From assembly GCA_902761905.1 (NCBI GenBank), contig CACWMK010000030.1, positions 1 to 58,278 on the forward strand: a stretch of DNA of 58,278 bases, in the 5' to 3' direction. A program made the translations under genes and the position numbers. Source of the stretch: an uncultured Prevotellaceae bacterium (GTDB taxonomy: Bacteria > Bacteroidota > Bacteroidia > Bacteroidales > Bacteroidaceae). Below, in pieces: positions 1 to 7,553 of the stretch (the stretch's first letter is position 1; the number at the start of each line of letters is the position of its first letter). The notes beneath the pieces were generated by a model. The model did no database searches and was not told the DNA's origin. It saw nothing but the letters and a program-made list of their open reading frames with translations.

Positions 1-16
1 CCTCTCCCTCCGCTAA
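1..16 (+). repeat. Possible 3' end of tRNA-Ser / att-like core, copy 1
   Basis: The first 16 bases match positions 148-163 at 15 of 16 bases. The string ends in CTCCGCTA, which resembles the acceptor end of a serine tRNA. The rest of the tRNA would lie left of the window, so this cannot be confirmed. A near-identical 16-mer pair next to a tRNA end is what an integrase leaves behind, but no integrase gene is visible here. Confidence 0.3.
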
Positions 17-147
17 AAAATAAGATAGTTGAATATCAGTCAGTTATAAGTCTCAAAAAAGACTTTTGGTGACAAAAGTGTTACACTGACAGTAAAGTAG
101 AGATTAACAAGACTGATAAACAACGTATTAGGAGGAGAGTTCACAAT

Positions 148-163
148 CCTCTCTCTCCGCTAA
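148..163 (+). repeat. Att-like core, copy 2
   Basis: Second copy of the 16-mer at position 1 (one mismatch). The bases before it (GAGAGTTCACAATC) loosely resemble a degenerate T-arm but do not pair properly, so this is not an intact tRNA. Between the two copies lie about 130 bp with no gene. Confidence 0.3.
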
Positions 164-171
164 CAAAATTT

Positions 172-196
172 GAGCAGTCATTGACTGCTCTTTTTT
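172..196 (+). terminator. Rho-independent terminator
   Basis: GAGCAGTCA followed by TGACTGCTC (one base between, so about 7-8 paired bases with a tight loop), then six T. It would end a transcript entering from the left, such as the putative tRNA or an upstream operon. Confidence 0.7.
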
Positions 197-237
197 GTTA
201 TCATAGAGACAGGGCGTCTCACCCACGGTTGGGGGTT

Positions 238-275
238 CTTGCTTCGCTGCGCTTCGCAAGCGGCCCTTTGGGCCG
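238..275. repeat. REP-like palindromic cluster
   Basis: Two adjacent palindromes: CTTGC...GCAAG enclosing a GC-rich core at 238-260, and the perfect CGGCCC-TTT-GGGCCG at 261-275. The stretch is non-coding and GC-rich compared with its surroundings. Confidence 0.4.
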
Positions 276-315
276 AGCACGAATCCCTCTCTTTTGGTCG
301 ATTGAGGCATTTTTT

Positions 316-360
316 TGGTCGAAAAGTCGGATAATTAAAATATATTTTGTAACTTTGCAG
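316..360 (+). promoter_or_regulatory. Bacteroidetes-type promoter of the 382 gene
   Basis: TAACTTTG at 350-357 matches the -7 box TAnnTTTG; TTTTTTGG about 30 bases upstream could serve as the -33 TTTG element. It lies 24 bp before the chosen ATG at 382. Confidence 0.6.
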
Positions 361-381
361 CGTTTTAGATGGGATATAATA

Positions 382-2436
382 ATGACGCGATTACATAAGG
401 GACTGATAATCACTATATTAACAACAATAGCGCTTTTGGGTTGTTCTGAGAAGAAGCAATCCAGCAACAATTATGCTGATGCCGACGGATATAATACTGC
501 CGACTCTATCATATCTGCTATCAGCGACGAGCGCGACTGGAATAAGTTTCTGGCTGCCTGCGATAGCTTTGAGCGCGTTGGCGATATCTCCAGGGCTAAA
601 TCGATATTCTATAAGACTGTGGCTCTTAACGTGCAGGGACAGTATCGCAAATCGCTCAGTCTGTACAACCAGTTGGCTGATATCGATGCGAAGGAGTTGG
701 AGACTGAGTCTGATCTGGAGTCTTATATCTATGCTTATAAGGACTACGTGCGTACGCTATGCGACATGCGCCGCTACGATCGTGCTCTGCGACAGGCTCG
801 CATAGCCGATCGCAAACTCAGGTCGATTGGCTACACATCGTTTACTGACCATCAGGACATCGCCCAGATCATGGGCGAGTGCCAGCTCTGTCTGGGACAG
901 ACCGCTGAGGCACTGCATAACTTCAACCGTTCGCTGCTAGCCATGCAGCATCGACTGATTAAGAATCATGGCTCGATCGACCTGCGCGAGTGTCAGAAGA
1001 CGATGAACGCCATCGCCACAGTGCTGATGCGACGACAGATGTTCAACCAGGTGGGACCATGGCTTAAGCGCGAGGATTCGCTGTATATCAGGGCCCAACA
1101 AGTGCCTGATCGCGACAGCGTATATCTCGACGAGATGAAGGCCGAGATAGAGTATGTACGCGCTATGCTGTTAACTGCTCAAGAGCACACGGTCGAGGGA
1201 GAAAAGGCTTTTGCTGAATATCTGTCGACCAACACAGCCAAGCAGCCTGGCAACATCATCAACAGCTGCCGCTATCTGATGGCAACAGGCCGCTACCAGG
1301 AGGCTGCCAACAACTATGCCCAGTTGGACAAGTATATGCATGAATACGGCTATGAGATCGACCTTGAGAACATCGGCCGATTCCTGATACCCAAGTACCA
1401 CGTCAACCTGTTGGCCGGCCGTCGCGACTCTGCTATGCACGTGGCCACACAGATAGCCAACTCGTACGACTCTGCACTGGTTCGCCAGAAGATGATAGAT
1501 GCCGACCTGCTGGCCACCGTCTACGACACTGAGGGCAAGGAGCGCCAGATAGCTGAGCAGCGCGCCAAGCTGAGTCATCAGCGCATGCTGTGGGTGCTGG
1601 GCGTAGGCCTGGCTATGATCATCCTGCTACACATCCATCTGATGATACGACGTAAGGCCTACAAGAAGCTTAATGAGACCAACCGCAAGCTGGTTGAGGC
1701 CAACGAGCGCGCTGAGGAGTCGGCTCGCATGAAGACCAAGTTCATCCATCAGATATCACACGAGGTTCGCACGCCGCTCAACGTGCTGTCTGGATTCACC
1801 CAGGTGCTGGCCTCGCCCAATATCGAGATTAGCAGCGACGAACTGCAGTCTATCAGCAAGAAGATAGTTGAGAACAGCGAGCGCATCACCCATCTGGTGG
1901 ACAAGATGCTCGACCTGAGTCTGATAAACAGCGATGCTGCCATCGAGTGCAACGACATGGTTAAGCCAGCCGACGCAGCGCGTGCTGCCGTAGAGCAGAG
2001 CGGCATTCGCAAAGCCAACCACCTGGAGTTCAGCATGCAGATACAGCCAGAGGTCGAGAACATCCAGATTACCACCAGCCGTAAGTGCTGCACCAAGGTG
2101 CTCACACTGCTGCTCGACAATGCTATCAAGTTTACTCATCCCCTAGCCTTCCACAGTCGCAAGACCAATCACGACAAGGCACAGGTATCACTAAGCCTTA
2201 GCATCGTGGGCGACAGCATACAGTATGTGGTTCAGGATACAGGTATTGGTGTCCCAGCCGATCAGGCAGAGAACATATTTAAAGAGTTTTTCCAGCTTGA
2301 TGAGTATAGCGATGGTACAGGTATCGGACTGTCGATAGCACGACAGCTGGCACGCCACATAGGCGGCGACATCACGCTCGACACTACCTATACCGCTGGC
2401 GCACGCTTCATAGTAACACTGCCAAATATCAAATGA
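382..2436 (+). CDS. TPR-containing lipoprotein sensor histidine kinase
   Basis: Predicted membrane sensor kinase of 684 aa. The ATG at 382 was chosen because it follows a TAnnTTTG promoter and opens a lipoprotein signal (basic N-terminus, hydrophobic stretch, LLGC lipobox with Cys21); the longer frame would run through the terminator. Residues about 50-330 are helical, TPR-like repeats (for example GQYRKSLSLYNQLADID). One membrane segment lies at about 402-425, then a short coiled coil. A HisKA domain carries SHEVRTPLN with His460. A HATPase domain follows with DNAIKF, DTGIGVP and GTGIGLSIA boxes. There is no receiver or output domain, so a separate response regulator must exist elsewhere. 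TPR-kinases of this layout are common in Bacteroidetes. The stop codon lies inside the 25-bp repeat at 2433-2457. The ligand is unknown. Confidence 0.85.
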   Translation: MTRLHKGLIITILTTIALLGCSEKKQSSNNYADADGYNTADSIISAISDERDWNKFLAACDSFERVGDISRAKSIFYKTVALNVQGQYRKSLSLYNQLADIDAKELETESDLESYIYAYKDYVRTLCDMRRYDRALRQARIADRKLRSIGYTSFTDHQDIAQIMGECQLCLGQTAEALHNFNRSLLAMQHRLIKNHGSIDLRECQKTMNAIATVLMRRQMFNQVGPWLKREDSLYIRAQQVPDRDSVYLDEMKAEIEYVRAMLLTAQEHTVEGEKAFAEYLSTNTAKQPGNIINSCRYLMATGRYQEAANNYAQLDKYMHEYGYEIDLENIGRFLIPKYHVNLLAGRRDSAMHVATQIANSYDSALVRQKMIDADLLATVYDTEGKERQIAEQRAKLSHQRMLWVLGVGLAMIILLHIHLMIRRKAYKKLNETNRKLVEANERAEESARMKTKFIHQISHEVRTPLNVLSGFTQVLASPNIEISSDELQSISKKIVENSERITHLVDKMLDLSLINSDAAIECNDMVKPADAARAAVEQSGIRKANHLEFSMQIQPEVENIQITTSRKCCTKVLTLLLDNAIKFTHPLAFHSRKTNHDKAQVSLSLSIVGDSIQYVVQDTGIGVPADQAENIFKEFFQLDEYSDGTGIGLSIARQLARHIGGDITLDTTYTAGARFIVTLPNIK

Positions 2437-2457
2437 CGCACTGGTGCACTGGTGCAC
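2433..2457. repeat. 25-bp repeat with 9-bp period, copy a
   Basis: The 25-mer made of ATGACGCAC and TGGTGCAC units is exactly the reverse complement of 8286-8310, and is also found with two mismatches at 8439-8463 and 22112-22136. The TGA at 2434-2436 that stops the kinase gene is part of it. Confidence 0.7.
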
Positions 2458-2464
2458 TAGCCTT

Positions 2465-2556
2465 TTGTCATCTCGAGCGTAGTCGAGCGCTGGCATTATG
2501 TCATCTCGAGCGTAGTCGAGAGATCTCTCCATGCGCTGCGCTTAGTCGAGATGACA
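2465..2556. repeat. MITE-like dispersed repeat with 11-bp inverted ends
   Basis: Begins with TGTCATCTCGA (about 2466) and ends with the reverse complement TCGAGATGACA (2546-2556). An internal second copy of the left end lies at about 2499-2510, as if two elements were nested. The same family occurs at 4906-5032 and, inside a gene, at 20101-20335. Translations of it give meaningless CHLERSREIS-type peptides, so any ORF called here is spurious. Confidence 0.75.
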
Positions 2557-2563
2557 GAGAGGG

Positions 2564-3763
2564 TTACAACTTTTTTGTCCAATTGATGATGTCGGTTAGC
2601 ACTTCTTCGGCGATGGTCTCTTCTATCTGATAGTACTCGTCAGGGCGACCTGTGGTACAGTGCTGAAACAGGTGGTTCAGGCCCTCGCACTCTTTTATCA
2701 CCGTCTTCTTATTCTTTGGCAGCAGGCGACGCAGCGCTGGGATGTTCATGTCGGCTGGTACCTGACAGTCTTTACTGCCGTTGAGCGCCAGCACTGGACA
2801 CTTGGTGTTGGCGATATTCTCTGTGGGATCGTAGTCCATAAACCACTCCACCCACTTGCTGCCCTTCATCATGTTACGCAGATATTCCATGGTAATGCCC
2901 TTGGCCAGTGGGCTGCCGCTGTTTCTGGTCTGATACAGCAGGATGCTGTCGCCCTGGACAGCAGGACCTGCCAGCGACACGATGAAGTCCAGTTTCTTCT
3001 GTGCGCCCAGCATAAAGGCTATTAGTCCGCCCTCGCTGTGGCCTAGCAGCCCCACCTTCTTGAATCGCTTCTGAGCACGCAGCCACTCTATGCCTGCAGC
3101 GGCATCTTCGGCCAGGTCGGCCGATGTAGCATTCTTCATATCACCACCCACTGATTGACCTGTGGCGCGATCATCGTATCGCAGCGTGGCTATGCCAGCG
3201 CGCGCCAGGCGGTCGGCTATCACTGCAAACGGCTTGTGGGCATATATCTCTTCATCGCGATTCTCAGGGCCGCTGCCTGTCACCATTATCATCACGCATT
3301 TGGCTCCACCCTTGGGCACAGTCAGCGTGCCAGCCAGTGTGGCGCCAGCCTTGGCGTTGGTGAATGTCACCTCTTCTGTGGTATATGGGAATAGGCCTTT
3401 TGGCGTCTGTGGGCGTTTTGGCCCATCAGGCGATGTCTCCTTCATGTTGAGCGGCAACTTCATTCCATGTTGGGTAAAGGTACCCTCCAGACGGCCGTCA
3501 ACATATCGTGCAGCGTATGAGGCGCCAATCGATTCTACTCTGACCTTTATCGAATCCTTAGTCAACAGGTCGATGGTGGCAGGGATGCCTGTGGCGCCCT
3601 GCGAAGGACTGTCGAGCGTGCATTTGCCGTTTATCAGGTTGAGCACTATGGGCAGTTTCTGCCCCATGGCCTCCAGTTCGCCGCTCCAACTTCTGCGTAT
3701 CTCCTGCGCATTAGCTGAAAGGCCTGTGCAGGCTAAGATTAGGGTGAGGAATAGTCTGTTCAT
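2564..3763 (-). CDS. Secreted alpha/beta hydrolase
   Basis: Predicted exported serine hydrolase of 399 aa. The ATG at 3763 overlaps the stop of the upstream gene as ATGA and opens a Sec signal ending in SANAQ (about residue 20); an in-frame upstream ATG at 3829 would place the signal internally and was rejected. Residues 21-125 form a beta-rich N-terminal domain seen in Bacteroidetes hydrolases. The alpha/beta-hydrolase core follows: GHSEGG nucleophile elbow at about 241-246, Asp in NGSKDCQVP near 331, and His in EGLNHLF near 363, which is a complete triad. It is probably an esterase or peptidase of the periplasm; the substrate is not evident. It is the last gene of a five-gene minus operon. 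Confidence 0.8.
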   Translation of the reverse strand: MNRLFLTLILACTGLSANAQEIRRSWSGELEAMGQKLPIVLNLINGKCTLDSPSQGATGIPATIDLLTKDSIKVRVESIGASYAARYVDGRLEGTFTQHGMKLPLNMKETSPDGPKRPQTPKGLFPYTTEEVTFTNAKAGATLAGTLTVPKGGAKCVMIMVTGSGPENRDEEIYAHKPFAVIADRLARAGIATLRYDDRATGQSVGGDMKNATSADLAEDAAAGIEWLRAQKRFKKVGLLGHSEGGLIAFMLGAQKKLDFIVSLAGPAVQGDSILLYQTRNSGSPLAKGITMEYLRNMMKGSKWVEWFMDYDPTENIANTKCPVLALNGSKDCQVPADMNIPALRRLLPKNKKTVIKECEGLNHLFQHCTTGRPDEYYQIEETIAEEVLTDIINWTKKL

Positions 3764-4050
3764 AACACGTATTCTTTTATAATAATCATTAAAGCAAAGA
3801 GGCCAATGATCGTAGCCGTGTGAATCCATCGCTCCTTGTTTTCTTTCTTAAACTCCTTGTGATGAAAGTCCTTATAGATTAATAGTGGAAGCATCAGCCC
3901 TACACCAATCCACATCAAGTAGGTCGTTATGCTTTTATGCACAAAGGCAAAGGCATCGATATGCTTAACTGCGAAGTCGCCAATAAATCCTATGGCAAAC
4001 ACCAGGCAGGCGAAATAGTTGAGGTATGTAACAAACTTTCTGAGTGTCAT
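3760..4050 (-). CDS. Small membrane protein, three predicted helices
   Basis: A 96-aa protein with hydrophobic segments at about 8-26, 41-58 and 77-95, separated by short charged loops (KDFHHKEFKKENKERW). Its TGA overlaps the ATG of the downstream hydrolase (ATGA), which indicates translational coupling, and it lies 6 bp after the 141-aa membrane protein. I do not recognise the family. Its position suggests it works with the neighbouring membrane proteins. Confidence 0.65.
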   Translation of the reverse strand: MTLRKFVTYLNYFACLVFAIGFIGDFAVKHIDAFAFVHKSITTYLMWIGVGLMLPLLIYKDFHHKEFKKENKERWIHTATIIGLFALMIIIKEYVL

Positions 4051-4056
4051 TCGATT

Positions 4057-4482
4057 TTATTTTGCTTTCTGGATGAGATAGATGAATACAAAACCAATGA
4101 TGCCAACAACTGCCACAATGCCTATACACAACACTTTCGTCAAAGGCGAGTTGGGACCAACAATAGCTACTGTAAGGCTCATTAATGCCAATCCGACAGA
4201 AAGGATACGAACCATACGAATAGACAGTTCTACCTGACGGATATTTCGCAAGGGAATGTTAAAAAGGTTGATATGGCTCGGCGAGTAGGCACATAGCAAA
4301 CAAACGATGATGACAATGGAAAAAACGCCCATACCAATCCAATCGTCGGTAGTATCCAGTCTTTGAGCGATTATCGACACAATCCATGCGCTCAGCAATA
4401 TGATGAGAGCTGCTGCCTCAAAAATGGTGCCCTCAAGCGTGCGATATACTTTTACTTTTTTTATGTCAAATTGTTCGTTCAT
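4057..4482 (-). CDS. Membrane protein of unknown function, four predicted helices
   Basis: A 141-aa protein with hydrophobic segments near 22-41, 48-66, 92-112 and 116-137. The N-terminus is charged and probably cytoplasmic (MNEQFDIKKVKVYRTLEG). No catalytic motif is visible and I do not recognise the family. It is the third gene of the minus operon, 5 bp after the two-helix membrane protein and 6 bp before the 96-aa one. Confidence 0.65.
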   Translation of the reverse strand: MNEQFDIKKVKVYRTLEGTIFEAAALIILLSAWIVSIIAQRLDTTDDWIGMGVFSIVIIVCLLCAYSPSHINLFNIPLRNIRQVELSIRMVRILSVGLALMSLTVAIVGPNSPLTKVLCIGIVAVVGIIGFVFIYLIQKAK

Positions 4483-4487
4483 ACTTA

Positions 4488-4670
4488 TTATAATGGCAAT
4501 TTACGTACTGCTACCACAGTGAGCGCTGTGAATACTAAACCTACTATCAGTACTAGCAGTATAAACAGAGTAATGTTTAATACTCCTGATACAAACAGTG
4601 CTACAATCATAGCCAGCAGCATCATCTGGAGTCCCAGTAGCACTGCTAATGCCTTCTTTCTATTCATCAT
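4488..4670 (-). CDS. Two-helix membrane micro-protein
   Basis: A protein of about 60 aa. Two adjacent start codons (ATGATG, 4670 and 4667) lie inside the end of the upstream RHH gene; the longer in-frame extension to 4760 overlaps that gene heavily and is not believed. After MMNRKK come two hydrophobic segments covering almost the entire chain, ending in RKLPL. The overlap with the RHH gene suggests coupled translation. Function unknown. Confidence 0.6.
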   Translation of the reverse strand: MMNRKKALAVLLGLQMMLLAMIVALFVSGVLNITLFILLVLIVGLVFTALTVVAVRKLPL

Positions 4671-4860
4671 TGTTTTCTTCGTTTTTGGGTTCTTTCTTCT
4701 TTTTAGGCAGGCGTTTGGCTTTGCGCAGGGCCTCTGTGATGATCCACTGCAGCTGGCCATTGGTACTGCGGAACTCGTCCGCAGCCCAAGCCTCTATCGC
4801 GTCCATCGTGTCGCTATCAACACGCAGGATGAAACTCTTAGTGGATTTCTTTTCAGCCAT
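4660..4860 (-). CDS. Arc-like ribbon-helix-helix DNA-binding protein
   Basis: A 66-aa basic protein. SFILRVDSDTMDAIEAWA, followed by a second helix ending in LQWIITEALRKAKR, matches the beta-strand, helix, helix pattern of Arc/MetJ-type repressors, including the FxLRVD strand that reads the major groove. The C-terminus is a Lys/Glu-rich tail. It is the first gene of the minus operon, and regulation of that operon by this protein is a reasonable inference. Confidence 0.7.
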   Translation of the reverse strand: MAEKKSTKSFILRVDSDTMDAIEAWAADEFRSTNGQLQWIITEALRKAKRLPKKKKEPKNEENNDE

Positions 4861-4905
4861 TAATGTTTAATTTAAATTATAATTACTCAACTTTAGTCCC
4901 CACGA

Positions 4906-5032
4906 TGTCATCTCGACTAAGCGCGCTCGAGCTCTGCTCGCTTGCTACCGAAGGGACGCAAGAAGCGCATGGAGAGATTTCTTGGACAAGCCAAGCGGCA
5001 AAGCCGAGCGCTCGACTACGCTCGAGATGACA
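4906..5032. repeat. MITE-like dispersed repeat, single full-length copy
   Basis: A 127-bp element with perfect 11-bp terminal inverted repeats: TGTCATCTCGA at 4906-4916 and TCGAGATGACA at 5022-5032. The interior contains the family core (CTAAGCG..., GCGCATGGAGAGAT) and palindromic CTCGAGCT blocks. It sits between the RHH operon and the SPFH gene. No transposase is encoded. Confidence 0.75.
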
Positions 5033-5053
5033 CGGTTAGTGGGCTGACAAACA

Positions 5054-6019
5054 TTAATGATTCAATGTGCCTGTGTTTACAACTGGCTGAGCGTTATCGT
5101 CGCCACAGAGCACTACCAGCAGATTGCTAACCATGGCAGCCTTCTTGTCGTCGTCGAGCTCTACTATCTCCTCGTCGGCCAGCTTGTCGAGCGCCATCTT
5201 TACCATCGACACGGCACCCTCTACTATCTTTTCGCGAGCAGTGATGATGGCACTTGCCTGCTGGCGACGCAACATCACGGCAGCAATCTCAGGAGCATAG
5301 GCCAGATAGTTGATACGAGCCTCAACCACCTCGATACCAGCCAGAGCCAAACGCTCGTCGAGTTTCTGCTCAAGCTGCTCGTTTATCTCGTCTGCACTCG
5401 AACGCAGAGTGGGCTCGCCAGTCTTGGTATCCTCATCGTCGTAAGCATACTGACCAGCTACCTGACGCAGGGCTGCATCGCTCTGCACGCGTACAAAGTT
5501 CTCGAGTGCGTTCATCAGTCCCTTGGTGTCGCTGCCAACGGCGTTGGGGTTCGAAGCCATGGTCTGTGTATCAACCTCGAACAGGGCCTTGTAGGTATCC
5601 TTCAGTTTCCAAACCAACACCAAGCCGATCATCACTGGATTACCTGTCTTATCGTTAACCTTGATGGGCTCAGCGTCCAGGTTGCGAGCACGCAGCGAAA
5701 CCTTCTTGGTGCCATAGAATGGGTTGATCCAGAAGAAACCAGTCTGTGCGAATGTGCCAGCATACTTACCAAACCATGTGGTTACGCGCGCCTCGTTGGG
5801 CTCCAACTGCATGTAGCCACACCACATTATTATATTAACGATGATCATCAGGCCACAAAGTCCAAGCAACCAGCCGCCTTGTGAACCATCAGTAGCATCG
5901 AGCATGATGATGCTCTGAACGATACCAACAATCGTCAGAATCAAAACTGCGAGATTTACAAACAGCATCAGGAATCCATTCATCACTGAGCCTCTGAACT
6001 CAAACTCTTTTGTCTCCAT
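5054..6019 (-). CDS. SPFH/Band-7 membrane protein
   Basis: A 321-aa membrane-anchored SPFH (stomatin/prohibitin/flotillin) protein. Two hydrophobic segments lie at about 15-40 and 49-69. The SPFH domain follows, with the typical opening [19 protein letters not shown], the strand GFFWINPFY, and [20 protein letters not shown]. The C-terminal half is helical, with [26 protein letters not shown] and the Ala-rich ATAREK-like helix. Such proteins form oligomeric scaffolds in membranes. An internal Met at residue 13 is an alternative start. A TAnnTTTG promoter lies at 6093-6103 on the minus strand. It is separated from both neighbours by repeats and is probably monocistronic. Confidence 0.85.
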   Translation of the reverse strand: METKEFEFRGSVMNGFLMLFVNLAVLILTIVGIVQSIIMLDATDGSQGGWLLGLCGLMIIVNIIMWCGYMQLEPNEARVTTWFGKYAGTFAQTGFFWINPFYGTKKVSLRARNLDAEPIKVNDKTGNPVMIGLVLVWKLKDTYKALFEVDTQTMASNPNAVGSDTKGLMNALENFVRVQSDAALRQVAGQYAYDDEDTKTGEPTLRSSADEINEQLEQKLDERLALAGIEVVEARINYLAYAPEIAAVMLRRQQASAIITAREKIVEGAVSMVKMALDKLADEEIVELDDDKKAAMVSNLLVVLCGDDNAQPVVNTGTLNH

Positions 6020-6021
6020 AA

Positions 6022-6070
6022 TCTTAGTGTTTAATGTTTAATGTATAATGTTTAATGTATAACGTTTAAT
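6022..6070. repeat. AATGTTTAAT-type tandem repeat
   Basis: Short direct repeats of the unit TAATGTTTAATGTA, 4-5 degenerate copies, in the leader of the SPFH gene between its promoter and ATG. Confidence 0.6.
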
Positions 6071-6092
6071 CTATTTTGATATCATTTTGATA

Positions 6093-6103
6093 TCGCAAAG
6101 ATA
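6093..6103 (-). promoter_or_regulatory. Promoter -7 box of the SPFH gene
   Basis: On the minus strand the sequence reads TATCTTTGCGA, matching TAnnTTTG. It gives a leader of roughly 70 nt carrying the tandem repeat at 6022-6070. Confidence 0.6.
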
Positions 6104-6155
6104 TAAACTATTTCCGAACTGACAATGGATTTTGAGAAAACATTAACCATATTTA

Positions 6156-6198
6156 ACTATCAACTATCAACTATCAGCTGTCAACTATCAACTATCAC
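6156..6198. repeat. CAACTATCAA-type tandem repeat
   Basis: Four to five copies of a 9-10-bp unit (CAACTATCAACT, CAGCTGTCAACT). The same family is at 25574-25637 and inside the S9 peptidase gene near 24097-24155. Confidence 0.65.
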
Positions 6199-6207
6199 CT
6201 AAAATTC

Positions 6208-6295
6208 GTACCTTTGAGCTACGCTCCAAGATAGGCTGCATCTCAGAAAAACCCAAATAAATTTGGTTTTTCATTCGATTTGCACTATCTTTGCA
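6208..6295 (+). promoter_or_regulatory. Duplicated 88-bp promoter block, copy 1 (mnmA)
   Basis: Matches 8536-8623 at 85 of 88 bases. It contains two TAnnTTTG boxes: TACCTTTG near 6209 and TATCTTTG at 6286-6293, with a CCAAATAAATTTGG palindrome between them. The second box ends 5 bases before the mnmA ATG, so transcripts from it would be nearly leaderless. Confidence 0.65.
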
Positions 6296-6298
6296 CCC

Positions 6299-7378
6299 AT
6301 GAACGTAAAAGAGATAGAAAATAAGCGTATTGCTGTGCTGCTTTCAGGCGGTGTAGACAGCAGTGTGGTGGTGCACGAGTTTGCCCAGCTGGGGCTGCAC
6401 CCTGACTGCTTCTATATTAAGATAGGTCCTGAGGAGCAGGAGGAGTGGGACTGCTCATCAGAGGAGGACCTCGAGATGGCTACTGCCGTGGCCCACAAGT
6501 ATGGCTGCAAGCTGGAGGTGATAGACTGCCACAAGGAGTATTGGGACCAGGTGACACGCTACACCATGGACAAAGTGCGCGCAGGACTTACACCAAACCC
6601 TGACGTGATGTGCAACCGACTGATAAAGTTTGGCGCGTTCGACGAGAAGCGTGGCCACGACTACGACCTCATAGCCACTGGCCATTACGCCATGACAGAG
6701 ATCGATGCTGATGGCAACAAGTGGCTATGCACCAGTCCTGACCCAGTGAAGGATCAGACCGACTTCCTGGCACAGATAGCCGACTGGCAGCTTAAGAAGG
6801 CGCTGTTCCCAATAGGCCACTACGTGAAGGACGAGGTGCGTGTGATAGCCGAGCGCGAACACTTGGTAAACGCCAAGCGCAAGGACTCGCAAGGCATCTG
6901 TTTCCTTGGCAAGATTAACTACAACGACTATATCCGCCGCTATCTGGGCGAGCAGCCAGGCGATGTCATCGAACTGGAGACAGGCCGAAAGATAGGCGAG
7001 CACAAGGGACTGTGGTTCCACACCATCGGCCAGCGTAAAGGCATGGGATTTGGTGGCGGTCCTTGGTTTGTGGTCAAGAAGGACGTGGCTAATAATATAT
7101 TATATGTGTCGCACGGCTACGACCCTGAGACTGCCTACAAGCAGGACTTCCCTGTTCGCGATTTCCACTATCTCACACGCGAGCTGCAGCCCACAGACGT
7201 CACATTCAAGATTCGCCACACACCAGAATATCACCCAGCCACACTAGAGTGGACCAGCCCAACGGAGTTCACTGTTCACTCTAAGGACAAGATTCATGGC
7301 GTGGCCCCTGGCCAGTTCTGCGTAGTCTACGACGCCGACCATCACCGCTGCCTAGGCTCTGGTGAAATCACCATATAG
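6299..7378 (+). CDS. mnmA: tRNA-specific 2-thiouridylase MnmA
   Basis: A 359-aa cytoplasmic enzyme that thiolates U34 of the tRNAs for Lys, Glu and Gln. The PP-loop ATP-binding motif LLSGGVDSSV lies at about residues 13-22. The first catalytic Cys is in PDVMCNRLIKFG, next to GHYA. The second Cys is in SQGICFLGK. GLWFHTIGQRKGMGFGG and the C-terminal beta-barrel region follow. Length is typical. The ATG at 6299 was chosen over an in-frame ATG at 6263 because the latter precedes the strong promoter box. Single gene with its own duplicated promoter; an imperfect bidirectional terminator follows. Confidence 0.93.
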   Translation: MNVKEIENKRIAVLLSGGVDSSVVVHEFAQLGLHPDCFYIKIGPEEQEEWDCSSEEDLEMATAVAHKYGCKLEVIDCHKEYWDQVTRYTMDKVRAGLTPNPDVMCNRLIKFGAFDEKRGHDYDLIATGHYAMTEIDADGNKWLCTSPDPVKDQTDFLAQIADWQLKKALFPIGHYVKDEVRVIAEREHLVNAKRKDSQGICFLGKINYNDYIRRYLGEQPGDVIELETGRKIGEHKGLWFHTIGQRKGMGFGGGPWFVVKKDVANNILYVSHGYDPETAYKQDFPVRDFHYLTRELQPTDVTFKIRHTPEYHPATLEWTSPTEFTVHSKDKIHGVAPGQFCVVYDADHHRCLGSGEITI

Positions 7379-7412
7379 AAAAGCCACCGCCATGTTGGCG
7401 AGGGTTTTCTTT
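7379..7412. terminator. Imperfect bidirectional terminator
   Basis: AAAAGCCACCGCC and GGCGAGGGTTTTC pair imperfectly around a 5-base loop, with T-runs on both strands. It lies between the convergent mnmA and smalltalk genes. Confidence 0.55.
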
Positions 7413-7414
7413 TT

Positions 7415-7516
7415 CTAGGCTCCCATACAGCTGGTGGCTCCTAGGGCAGTGACGATGGCCGTGGCAATCGATGCGATAACCTGCACAATAAACTTGATAG
7501 TCTCCTTCTTGCTCAT
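7415..7516 (-). CDS. Smalltalk micro-protein
   Basis: A 33-aa ORF. It starts MSKKETIKFIVQVI, continues with a hydrophobic Ala/Ile-rich helix and ends GATSCMGA. This is the signature of the Bacteroidetes 'smalltalk' family: KKETIKF start, one predicted membrane helix and a lipobox-like Cys near the end. Its role is unknown. In many Bacteroidales it lies directly after an HU-like gene, exactly as here (37 bp downstream of the HU gene on the same strand), often with a cell-wall hydrolase nearby. Confidence 0.8.
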   Translation of the reverse strand: MSKKETIKFIVQVIASIATAIVTALGATSCMGA

Positions 7517-7553
7517 AATGCTTTAGTCTCCCTTTGTTCGATGTACCGACGGA

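Noticed and set aside
131-163. Complete tRNA gene before the first terminator
   Set aside because: Only an acceptor-like end is present; the T-arm does not pair and no anticodon arm can be drawn.
181-381. Long 5' extension of the TPR kinase frame to 181
   Set aside because: It would read through the terminator, the palindromes and the promoter; the lipoprotein signal starts at 382.
2433-2630. Plus-strand ORF with CHLERSREIS peptide
   Set aside because: It is the translation of the dispersed repeats, a known type of spurious protein.
4942-5130. Plus-strand 62-aa ORF
   Set aside because: Consists of the MITE-like repeat and the antisense of the SPFH gene end.
5057-5884. 275-aa plus-strand ORF opposite the SPFH gene
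   Set aside because: Mirror frame of a well-supported gene; composition rich in Leu/His/Gln typical of antisense frames.
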